23,259 bases of DNA from Candidatus Campylobacter infans. GTDB taxonomy: Bacteria > Campylobacterota > Campylobacteria > Campylobacterales > Campylobacteraceae. Under the pieces are notes generated by a model. It saw only the letters and a program-made list of their open reading frames with translations. It made no database searches and was not told the DNA's origin. Position numbers and translations under genes: made by a program. The stretch spans positions 1-23,259 of the forward strand of contig SPMW01000025.1 in NCBI GenBank assembly GCA_009827235.1, in the 5' to 3' direction. Positions 16,565 to 23,259 of the stretch are shown one piece after another (the stretch's first letter is position 1; every line of letters begins with the position of its first letter).

Positions 16565-19500
16565 ATGAAAAAATTTTCTATCAATGTAGATATGGGTGCT
16601 AAAAATAATGGCGTGTTTTTAGCTAGCGTAGAAGGTGCTAGCGCAAAAATTACGAACAAATCGGCCTTTAATATTAAGATTGATAAAGGGGAAAATTTTG
16701 TGCTTGATAGGGCTAATAGGCTTGCTAAAAGGCATACTCGCCGCTCTTTTGATAGAGATTGTTTTGTTTTGCGTTTTGCCGGGCAGATTTTTGATCTTGA
16801 TAAATTACCAACAAGAAAAGAACTTTTAGAAAAAATAGAAAATCAAAAAATAGAGTATAAAAAAGAATTAAAAGAACCAAAAGAATTGATTTTTGGCCTA
16901 TTTAAAAATCGCGGTTTTAATTACCAGAATATAAAGATTAAGGATGAAGTATTTGATGATGAAAATTTTATTTGTTTGCTTGAAAAGTTTAATTGTTTAA
17001 AAGAATATGGCTATGAATTTAGCGAGTGTAGATGCTTGGAGGATTTTGAAAATTTTATAAATCAAAAAGCCGATGAACTTTCAAATAGCAATAGTTTTAA
17101 AGATGATATGCTTAATTTTTTAAATGAACAAAGCAAAATTATAAATGATATTAAAGAGTTTTATGATATAACAAATAATTTAAGCGATAAGGTCTTAAAA
17201 AACAACGCAAAAGCCATAGAGATAGCGCAAAAAGAAATAAATGCGCTTGGCAATGATGATGAAAACTTAGCAAATCTACAAACAAAACTAGAAAATTTAC
17301 AAAAAAACTATCCAAAATTTGTAGAAATTTTAAAAGATAAAGAATTTATAGAAATTTTAAAAGTTAAAGATGAAGATAAAGAATCAGTCTTAAAAAAATT
17401 TGTGAAATTTTTTAACGAATTAATAAACGCCGCAAAAAGCGAATTAGAACGCAATAATAAGCACCGCAAAGCATATTTAAAAGACATAAATAAAGAACTT
17501 AATAGTAGTGATAATAAAATTTTAGCTTGGGAGTATGATGAAATTTTTAATAATTTGCGCGATAAGGTTGAGGGCAAAAAATGGAGCAAGGATGAGTTTT
17601 ATAAGTTTGTAGGCAATGTAGCAAATATCCAAACTAGGGTGTGGCGCAGGTATTTTAATTTCGCAAATTATAAAATGCCAAATTTTGATAAAGATAAACT
17701 GAAAATTTACGATGATAGCAAACTTGCCAAGCAAATTTTAAGAAATTTTAGAGATTTTCGCTACGAAAAAAAGCACGAAAAAGACACTTTTGAAAAAATA
17801 AAACCAATTATGCAAAATTTAATGAAAGAGCTAAAAAGTAAAAAAGAGCAAAAAAGCCTTTTAGCGCTTACATTTTTAAAAAGCACAGATCCGGTTTTAA
17901 CTATACCGCCTTATGAATCGCGCATTAACAAAAATCCTAGGGCTTGTAACGCAATGAGCATAAAACCAGAATCAAAAATAATTACTCCAAACCTAACAAA
18001 TATTACGAAAAAAATTTTTGCCAATAATGAGTTTGGCTTTTTGCTAATTAATGAAAATGGCGAGATTACAACGCCTGATTTTAACGATACTAAAATCACA
18101 GCAAAGTATTTACAAAGATTTTTAGATATTTCAAAATCAAAGCTAAATGATAGCGATTTGTATCCTAGAAATTTAATCCAAGACAACGCACAAAAAATTG
18201 AAATTTTTAAGAGATTTTTTGCATTAAGTGATGATGAAATAACAAAATTTGTAGAATTTTCAAAGGCTTATTATGACGAAGTTGATAGTGCTAAAAAAGG
18301 CGTTGTAAAGGGTAAAATTTTAAAAATTTGTGGCTTGCATACTCCGCACAAGCACAAAAATAAAGCCGAACTTATTTCAGCACTTTTTATCAAAAATATC
18401 AAAAATCACGGGCAAATTTCAAGCGAAGAATTTGATAAATTATGCGATTTTATGCAAAATACTGGCGAATATAAAAGCAAAGCAAAAAATACTAAACCTA
18501 GAAAAATTGCTAAGTTTTTTGAGGATTTAGATGAGGTTAGAAAATCTTATCAAAATGCCTTTTTTAACGAGGCTTTAAACACTTTAAAAGCTTTGAATGA
18601 AAATAACGATAAAAATTTAGATGCCAATTTAAGAAAAATTGTCCAAGATTACGAAATAATAGCTAAGAGTATCCAAGAAAATATTAACTTTTGTAAATTT
18701 CAAACTCCATTTGAGGCTTCAAATTTAGCTACAAACTTAAACTATCTCTTACAGCTTGGGGATATAATTTTTAGCGATAAAAACGCTGGATTTTTGAAAA
18801 CTTGTAAAGAGCATACTATGGAGAATTTACTGCGCTCAGGCGGTGAAGCTATGGCTTCAAGGCTGCCTAGCAACTCAGGCAAGCTAATAAATGGCAAGAT
18901 AGAAATGTATTTAGACCGCTTAGCTTATGAAATTATCAAGCAAAGTCCTAAATTTGATGATTTTGACGAGGTAGAAATTAATGTAGAGATGAATAAATTT
19001 GCTTTTGAAGAAAATGCGGTTGCCGTTGGTTTAAAAAAGCAAGCAAAAAAAACTAAAAACGCAAAATCTTGGATTTGCCCTTATAGCGTTAAAGTTGAAA
19101 ATATTAGCGAAAGTAATTGCGAATACGATCATATCATAGCTAGAAATGATAAGGGCTTTAATATCGTGTTTAACTCTACGGCAAATCTAATACCTTGTAA
19201 ATCATCTGCAAATTTAGAAAAATCAAATAAAATTTATAAACTTGATGATTTACATCCAAAACATCTACAAAGCGTTTTTGGCACTAGCAATAAGGCTGAA
19301 ATTAAAGATTTTATTAGCAAAAATTTAGCCACCATAGATGAAAAAACCTACACAAATTTTTACAATCTTAGTAAAAAAGAGCAAATCGCTTTTCGTTATG
19401 CTTTATTTTTGCGTGAAGGCCAAGATTTTGGCAAAGCTGTGAGATTATTAAATCAAGATAAAATCAAAGGCTACTCAAATGGCACTCAAAAAAGATTTGT

Positions 19501-20977
19501 GAATTTGCTGATAGAAAAAATCAAAAAATTAAGCAAAATACAAAAATTTAGCGTAAATTTTATAGATAGCAAAATGCTTAGTGCTACGCGCACAGAATTA
19601 TCAATTATGCGCGAAGATATAAGAAAACAAAATATCCAAGATAGCCATAGCCACTGCATTGATGCTAGTTTGGTTTTTCATTTGGTAAATTCCAAATTAA
19701 TTAAAAATAGCAATAGCCAAAGAGAATTTTTATATGATTATTTTGATGAAATTTATCTTAGCCAAAGCGAGATAATCACACCTAAAAATAAGCAATATTT
19801 AGAGCTTAAAACAAATATTGCTAGAAAGCGTTTGTTTGATGATAGTGTGTATAGCTTGGTGTATGAACAATGCGATAATGGCAAATTTATTAGCATAAAA
19901 AATTTAAAAATTTTGCGCGATTTAGGCTTGCTTCATACGCGCAAAAATGGTAAAAAAATACAAGTGCCAGCTGGCCAAGCTATCGATGAAAATGCTCTAA
20001 AAAAGTATTTTGTTAGCACACATAAAGTTTTTGATAAAATTTTTGGATATTTTGAAAACAAAAATATCGCTGGGCTTGAAAAATTAAAATTTTTAGATAA
20101 GTATTTGAAAAGCTATAAGCGCGAGGATATTACAGACATCTTTGGCATTGGTAATGATAACAAGATTATTATAAAAAAAGAAAAATATGCTACACCAAAT
20201 ATAACTAAATTTTATCAAATTTTAAAAGAGAACGAAGAGAAAATTAGCCGTATAGAAGATGGTAAAGTTAAAATCGATGAAAATGCCATAAAATCGCTTT
20301 ATAAACAGACTTTTGATAAGGGCGAAAAACGCAAACGCAATAAAACTCGTTGCGTTTATTCATTGAGTATGATTGCCGATAATAGCCAATATGTAATACG
20401 CCGAAATGGTGGATATATGGGGCTAAAAGGAGATAAAATTGCTGCTAAGAATTATCTTTTTAAAAATAAAAAAGGCGAGTTTGACATACAAAGCGTGCCT
20501 TTTTATAGCAAAAATGTTTTGCCTAAAAAAATTAGTGATATTTTAACAATTTTAAGTTTGCCAAAAGATGCCTTGCTTGTTTATGATTTCACAGATATAA
20601 TTTTAGCCAAAATTTCGCCCAAAATTATGCCTGAAAATATCGCTAAACACATCGCTAAGCTTGATTTTGTGATTTCACAAGCAGCCAGACACATAACAAG
20701 GCTTTATTTGCGCAAAAATAGCTTTGATGATATAAATTTTGACGAGCTAAAAGATTTTACATTATCAAATAAAGAATTTGTAAAACTTTATGAAAACTAC
20801 GATAATTTATTTAAATCTGTTTTAGGCACTCCAAGGGTTGAAAAGCAAGAGCTATCTAGTGCGAAAATTTTACAAAACGATAGCGAAATTTTGGGCTTTG
20901 AATACACAGCAAGCAACTCAGCAAGTTTTAAAGCCTTAATAAAAGAACTTTTAAATGAAACATCTAGTGCTAAATAG
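16565..20977 (+). CDS. cas9: Cas9 nuclease, type II-B
   Basis: An RNA-guided DNA endonuclease of 1470 aa. RuvC-I is DMGAKNNGVF with Asp9. The arginine-rich bridge helix is RANRLAKRHTRRSFDR. RuvC-II has Glu808 in VEMNKFAFEEN. HNH has His856 in CEYDHIIARN with NSTANLIPCKSSANLEK following. RuvC-III has His1030 and Asp1033 in HSHCIDA. All nuclease residues are present, so it should cut. The II-B assignment rests on similarity to FnCas9 (DLGVKNTGVF; DPxxTIPPY segment, here DPVLTIPPY), large size and the cas4 partner. ATG at 16565 with AAAGGA is preferred to the upstream in-frame TTG at 16538. It is shorter than FnCas9 (1629 aa) but near Wolinella-type II-B proteins as I recall. PAM unknown. It ends 23 bp inside cas1. 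Confidence 0.97.
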   Translation: MKKFSINVDMGAKNNGVFLASVEGASAKITNKSAFNIKIDKGENFVLDRANRLAKRHTRRSFDRDCFVLRFAGQIFDLDKLPTRKELLEKIENQKIEYKKELKEPKELIFGLFKNRGFNYQNIKIKDEVFDDENFICLLEKFNCLKEYGYEFSECRCLEDFENFINQKADELSNSNSFKDDMLNFLNEQSKIINDIKEFYDITNNLSDKVLKNNAKAIEIAQKEINALGNDDENLANLQTKLENLQKNYPKFVEILKDKEFIEILKVKDEDKESVLKKFVKFFNELINAAKSELERNNKHRKAYLKDINKELNSSDNKILAWEYDEIFNNLRDKVEGKKWSKDEFYKFVGNVANIQTRVWRRYFNFANYKMPNFDKDKLKIYDDSKLAKQILRNFRDFRYEKKHEKDTFEKIKPIMQNLMKELKSKKEQKSLLALTFLKSTDPVLTIPPYESRINKNPRACNAMSIKPESKIITPNLTNITKKIFANNEFGFLLINENGEITTPDFNDTKITAKYLQRFLDISKSKLNDSDLYPRNLIQDNAQKIEIFKRFFALSDDEITKFVEFSKAYYDEVDSAKKGVVKGKILKICGLHTPHKHKNKAELISALFIKNIKNHGQISSEEFDKLCDFMQNTGEYKSKAKNTKPRKIAKFFEDLDEVRKSYQNAFFNEALNTLKALNENNDKNLDANLRKIVQDYEIIAKSIQENINFCKFQTPFEASNLATNLNYLLQLGDIIFSDKNAGFLKTCKEHTMENLLRSGGEAMASRLPSNSGKLINGKIEMYLDRLAYEIIKQSPKFDDFDEVEINVEMNKFAFEENAVAVGLKKQAKKTKNAKSWICPYSVKVENISESNCEYDHIIARNDKGFNIVFNSTANLIPCKSSANLEKSNKIYKLDDLHPKHLQSVFGTSNKAEIKDFISKNLATIDEKTYTNFYNLSKKEQIAFRYALFLREGQDFGKAVRLLNQDKIKGYSNGTQKRFVNLLIEKIKKLSKIQKFSVNFIDSKMLSATRTELSIMREDIRKQNIQDSHSHCIDASLVFHLVNSKLIKNSNSQREFLYDYFDEIYLSQSEIITPKNKQYLELKTNIARKRLFDDSVYSLVYEQCDNGKFISIKNLKILRDLGLLHTRKNGKKIQVPAGQAIDENALKKYFVSTHKVFDKIFGYFENKNIAGLEKLKFLDKYLKSYKREDITDIFGIGNDNKIIIKKEKYATPNITKFYQILKENEEKISRIEDGKVKIDENAIKSLYKQTFDKGEKRKRNKTRCVYSLSMIADNSQYVIRRNGGYMGLKGDKIAAKNYLFKNKKGEFDIQSVPFYSKNVLPKKISDILTILSLPKDALLVYDFTDIILAKISPKIMPENIAKHIAKLDFVISQAARHITRLYLRKNSFDDINFDELKDFTLSNKEFVKLYENYDNLFKSVLGTPRVEKQELSSAKILQNDSEILGFEYTASNSASFKALIKELLNETSSAK

Positions 20978-21914
20978 CTTTGGCTTATTTTTGGGTTTAA
21001 AATCAGAGCGGTTGATAGTTTATAAAAATAAAGAAATTATAAAAGAAATCGCTCTAAAATCAATTAAAACCATTCACATAAACTCATCTGGCATTAGTTT
21101 ATCAAGCGATTTGGTATTTGCTTGCTCTTTGCGTGGAATCAAAGTGTTTTTTCAAAATTTTGATAGTTTTTGTGCTACGCATTCATTATACGAGCATAAA
21201 GGCGTAAATGTCTTGCGCCAGCAGTTTAATAGCGAAAATAACGGCAAAGCCATAAATCTAGCCAAAGAATTTATAATCGGCAAAATCAAAAATCAGCGCG
21301 CCACGATTTTGTATTTTACAAGAAACAAAACCTTGCCAGAAAAATTTAAAATTTTAAACTACTTAAATGGCGCAATTTATGCTTTAAAGCACGATACAAA
21401 GCTTAATAAAGATAAAATATTTGGCATTGAAGGTAGCGTGGCTAGTGCGTATTTTGAGTTTTTACGCACGCAAAATCTTTTGCCAGCTAGCTTTTGGGTG
21501 CGAACCAAAAGAAATAGCGATGAGATCACAAATAAAGCGCTAAATTACGGCTACGCTATACTTTTAAATATAATTTATAAAAGCGTAATAAATGCTGGCC
21601 TTAATCCGTATTTTGGCGTTTTGCATACTATGCGCAGCTCCAAACCATCGCTAGTGCTTGATATAATGGAAGAATATCGAAGTTTTGTAGTAGATAGAAA
21701 TATCATCAAAATTCGCGCAAATCTAAAAGATGATTTTAGCCAAGATATTAAAAAAATAATCGCCACAAATATCTTAAACTCACTTGGCAAAAGGCTGATC
21801 TACAATCACTCAAAACTAAGCCTTGAAAGCATAATTCAACGCCAAATTTACAAAATCAGCGCATTTTTATGCGAAAATGACAAAAAATATAAATCATACA
21901 TTTTTAGGTGGTAA
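20955..21914 (+). CDS. cas1: Cas1 integrase
   Basis: The catalytic subunit of the Cas1-Cas2 complex that inserts new spacers at the leader end of the array. The 319-aa protein has an N-terminal beta domain (1-75) and a helical C-terminal domain with metal ligands Glu159 (FGIEGSVA), His224 (GVLHTMR) and Asp236 (SLVLDIMEEYR). All are intact. Its start lies within the last codons of cas9 with no strong ribosome-binding site, so it is probably translated by coupling. It abuts cas2 with no gap. Confidence 0.96.
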   Translation: MKHLVLNSFGLFLGLKSERLIVYKNKEIIKEIALKSIKTIHINSSGISLSSDLVFACSLRGIKVFFQNFDSFCATHSLYEHKGVNVLRQQFNSENNGKAINLAKEFIIGKIKNQRATILYFTRNKTLPEKFKILNYLNGAIYALKHDTKLNKDKIFGIEGSVASAYFEFLRTQNLLPASFWVRTKRNSDEITNKALNYGYAILLNIIYKSVINAGLNPYFGVLHTMRSSKPSLVLDIMEEYRSFVVDRNIIKIRANLKDDFSQDIKKIIATNILNSLGKRLIYNHSKLSLESIIQRQIYKISAFLCENDKKYKSYIFRW

Positions 21915-22184
21915 ATGCAATATTTAATAGCTTATGATATTGAAAACACAAAAAACCGCACAAAATTATTTGAAAAATTAAAAGATTTTGGATTAAAACC
22001 AGTGCAAAAATCGCTTTTTTATGGCGAGTTATCAAATGCTGAAAAATTAAGCGTTAAAATTTTCTTAAAAAAATACTGCTTAGATGGCGATAAAGCCATA
22101 ATAACCGCTGCTAGCTTAAAAATAGAAGATACGCTAGGCTATGAAAAAGACGATTTTACAAAGAAAGAATTTGAAATTTTATGA
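21915..22184 (+). CDS. cas2: Cas2
   Basis: The small dimeric partner of Cas1 in spacer acquisition, 89 aa with the ferredoxin-like fold. The start MQYLIAYDIEN carries the conserved aspartate (Asp8), and PVQKSLFYGEL is typical. The ATG follows the cas1 TAA directly. Its stop TGA overlaps an ATG (ATGA at 22181) that begins like cas4 but leads to an early stop. The last 10 codons are part of a 38-bp sequence repeated before cas4. Confidence 0.94.
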   Translation: MQYLIAYDIENTKNRTKLFEKLKDFGLKPVQKSLFYGELSNAEKLSVKIFLKKYCLDGDKAIITAASLKIEDTLGYEKDDFTKKEFEIL

Positions 22185-22266
22185 TTTTAATTCTAGCTAA
22201 TTGCGCTATTACCTAAGAAAACTTAGTATTTACAAAGAAAGAATTTGAAATTTTATGATTTTAATT
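22155..22266. repeat. 38-bp perfect direct repeat around a 36-bp insert at the cas2/cas4 junction
   Basis: Copies at 22155-22192 and 22229-22266 are identical (starting TTTACAAAGAAAG, ending ATGATTTTAATT), with period 74. The left copy contains the cas2 end and a false cas4 start (ATG at 22181 giving an 11-codon ORF, MILILANCAIT). The right copy contains the true cas4 start. The 36-bp insert has a small hairpin CTAAG-AAAA-CTTAG. The arrangement is target duplication around an insert; see findings. Confidence 0.95.
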
Positions 22267-22821
22267 AGCCACATTAGGCAATTTATGTTTTGCCCGCGCA
22301 TTTTTTATTTTTATAATTTTTGCGATATTAAATTGAATTACCCAGAATATGTAAAAGCCGGAGTGGAATTTCACGCAAAGCAAGATGAATTATTTAAAAG
22401 CAGAAAATTTTCTAAATTTCAAATATCATACATTAAAATTTACAATAATTTTTATCTTGAAAATAATGAATTGTGCGGAGTGGCGGATTTTATTTTAGAA
22501 TGCGATGATGAAATTATCGTGGCTGAGTTTAAAAATCAAGGCACTTTAAGGCTAAGCGCAGGTTCTAAAATGCAATTAATTGCGTATTCTAAACTAGCTA
22601 GCGAGTTTTTCAATAAGCCATTTAATAAAATAATTTTATGCCACGGCAAGAATTTGAAATTTAAAATTTTTCAAATAAACCAAGCAGATATAGCAAATTT
22701 TAATAAAATTTTAGAGCAAATAAAAGGAATTTTAGAAAATGAAAATTTCCCAAATAGCTCAGCTAGCTTAGCAGCCTGCGCTCAATGTGAGTTTAGAAAT
22801 TATTGTGATGATAGAGAATAA
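22255..22821 (+). CDS. cas4: Cas4 nuclease
   Basis: A RecB-family nuclease with an Fe-S cluster that trims pre-spacers and helps choose those with a PAM. The 188-aa protein has cluster cysteines 13, 175, 178 and 184 (FCPR...CAQCEFRNYC) and nuclease residues His40, Asp78, Glu91, Lys93 (VAEFKNQ) and Gln107 (QLIAYSK), all intact. Cas4 beside Cas9 is the mark of subtype II-B. Its ATG lies in the right copy of the 38-bp repeat, so the original ATGA coupling with cas2 appears to have been broken by a 74-bp expansion while its upstream sequence was duplicated. Its stop codon abuts the tracrRNA terminator. Confidence 0.93.
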   Translation: MILISHIRQFMFCPRIFYFYNFCDIKLNYPEYVKAGVEFHAKQDELFKSRKFSKFQISYIKIYNNFYLENNELCGVADFILECDDEIIVAEFKNQGTLRLSAGSKMQLIAYSKLASEFFNKPFNKIILCHGKNLKFKIFQINQADIANFNKILEQIKGILENENFPNSSASLAACAQCEFRNYCDDRE

Positions 22822-22933
22822 AATTTGGCTAAGTGTTAAACTTAGCCAATCACCCCGGTGACTATGCAGAAACGGGGTCCGAACACACCTTATGGTGATT
22901 TCAAACGCTTTGTAGTTTTATAATATAATTTGC
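22821..22933 (-). ncRNA. tracrRNA of the type II-B system
   Basis: Pairs with repeat-derived crRNA and holds it in Cas9. Read on the minus strand from about 22933: an anti-repeat (to 22898) matches the repeat complement over GCAAATTATAT and AAAACTAC and again over GTTTGAAA, with a central bulge and a few changes that keep G-U pairs. Then come a CACC-ATAA-GGTG hairpin (22886-22897), a second stem ACCCCG/CGGGGT (22852-22857 with 22873-22878) and the terminator. The segment TTCGGACCCCGTTT closely resembles GAACGGACCTCTGTTT in the FnCas9 tracrRNA as I recall it, which supports both strand and subtype. The expected length is about 113 nt from the near promoter; a longer form may start in the last repeat. 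Confidence 0.88.
22825..22849 (-). terminator. tracrRNA terminator
   Basis: On the minus strand TTGGCTAAGT, loop TTAAC, ACTTAGCCAA form a perfect 10-bp stem followed by ATTTTATT. On the plus strand no T-run follows, so it mainly ends minus-strand transcripts. It starts 3 bp after the cas4 stop codon. Confidence 0.85.
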
Positions 22934-22939
22934 GATGGG

Positions 22940-22945
22940 ATTATA
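22940..22945 (-). promoter_or_regulatory. -10 box of tracrRNA
   Basis: A consensus TATAAT on the minus strand (context AGCTATAATCCC). About 7 nt downstream transcription would start at the G of 22933, exactly at the anti-repeat. No clear -35 is seen; the upstream DNA is the T-rich linker and the end of the last repeat. Confidence 0.65.
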
Positions 22946-22965
22946 GCTAAATTTTCCACAAAACG

Positions 22966-23259
22966 GTTGCAAATTATATCACAAAACTACGTGGTTTGAA
23001 ACCCCATCGCGCCATTTAGCAGACCGCCCACACCTTGACGTTGCAAATTATATCACAAAACTACGTGGTTTGAAACTTTTTAGCAGCCCACATAACAGCG
23101 CAAGCAGTTATTGTTGCAAATTATATCACAAAACTACGTGGTTTGAAACATAAGACTAGGGCTTAATGAGCTTGACAGGATACAAGGTTGCAAATTATAT
23201 CACAAAACTACGTGGTTTGAAACTGCTTGCTGAGCTTGCGCATCTTGCGTGGATTGTTT
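22966..23259 (-). CRISPR. Type II-B CRISPR array, tracrRNA-proximal (leader-distal) end
   Basis: Four identical 37-bp repeats at 22966-23002, 23040-23076, 23113-23149 and 23187-23223 (plus strand begins GTTGCAAATTATAT, ends GTGGTTTGAAAC). Spacers are 37, 36, 37 and at least 36 bp; the fourth reaches the window end, so the array continues to the right. The crRNA strand is inferred to be minus: read that way the repeat begins GTTTCAAACC, like the Francisella II-B repeat, and the tracrRNA anti-repeat pairs with it. The leader should then lie beyond the right edge, and the spacer at 23003-23039 is the oldest. The terminal repeat is not degenerate. Confidence 0.97.
22973..22981 (-). promoter_or_regulatory. 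Extended -10 promoter inside the CRISPR repeat
   Basis: TGATATAAT (TGN-TATAAT) lies at repeat positions 22-30 in crRNA orientation. It recurs at 23047-23055, 23120-23128 and 23194-23202. A start about 7 nt downstream falls on the last base of the repeat or the first of the next spacer. In the terminal repeat it would drive a longer tracrRNA starting near 22966. Confidence 0.5.

Noticed and set aside
22966..23259. Plus-strand transcription of the array with a plus-strand tracrRNA
   Set aside because: The plus-strand anti-repeat would lack a tail and terminator and would run straight into the array. The minus-strand version has hairpins, a terminator, a TATAAT box and the Francisella-like CGGACC segment, and the repeat then begins GTTTCA as in Francisella.
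1..23259. tRNA, rRNA, insertion sequences or G-tract phase-variation sites
   Set aside because: I found no cloverleaf, rRNA-like sequence or transposase, and no G run of eight or more in any gene.

Overview
The window is AT-rich DNA from a member of the Campylobacterota, most likely a Campylobacter species other than C. jejuni. The evidence is gene content and order. From memory of the C. jejuni map, three blocks are recognisable: a Cj0837c-like gene beside metG; a TPR protein, CiaD and Cca run (Cj0787-0789); and a DUF2018, exported protein, prenyl synthase and hemA run (Cj0539-0542). An epsilonproteobacterial DUF3373 outer-membrane protein supports the placement. No database search was possible.

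Layout. Positions 1-368 hold no gene but a G-rich degenerate repeat that stands out from the AT-rich background. From 369 to 5321 the minus strand carries uup (ABC-F), metG, a possible 25-aa small ORF and a MurF-N-terminal-like protein. A MATE exporter lies on the plus strand (5447-6811). It converges with a tight minus-strand operon, leuD, leuB, TPR protein, ciaD-like, cca (6814-11140), whose last gene is a fusion of a tRNA nucleotidyltransferase and a Ppx/GppA phosphatase. A divergent intergenic region holds a perfect all-AT 15-bp-arm hairpin. It is followed by a DUF3373 outer-membrane protein and a small exported protein, then about 490 bp of non-coding DNA. The plus-strand operon DUF2018, exported protein, polyprenyl synthase, hemA follows. 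Its last gene runs with a 23-bp gap into a complete type II-B CRISPR-Cas operon: cas9 (1470 aa), cas1, cas2, cas4.

CRISPR region. Downstream of cas4, on the opposite strand, lie a tracrRNA gene (terminator touching the cas4 stop codon, anti-repeat, and a TATAAT promoter just upstream) and an array of 37-bp repeats cut by the window end (4 identical repeats seen). Strand was assigned from the anti-repeat, the terminator and the resemblance of the tracrRNA tail to the Francisella FnCas9 tracrRNA as I recall it; the array and tracrRNA are co-oriented on the minus strand.

Most interesting observations. (1) Every repeat contains a consensus extended -10 promoter (TGATATAAT) placed to start transcription at the repeat/spacer junction. 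This resembles the repeat-internal promoters of type II-C systems but occurs in a II-B locus. (2) The last spacer, last repeat, a 30-nt linker, the anti-repeat and the tracrRNA tail lie in order on one strand, the architecture of a natural single-guide RNA. (3) The cas2/cas4 junction carries a perfect 38-bp direct repeat around a 36-bp insert. This is the size signature of ectopic spacer integration by Cas1-Cas2. (4) The seed end of the tracrRNA-proximal spacer matches 8 bp between the -10 box and the start site of the tracrRNA promoter.
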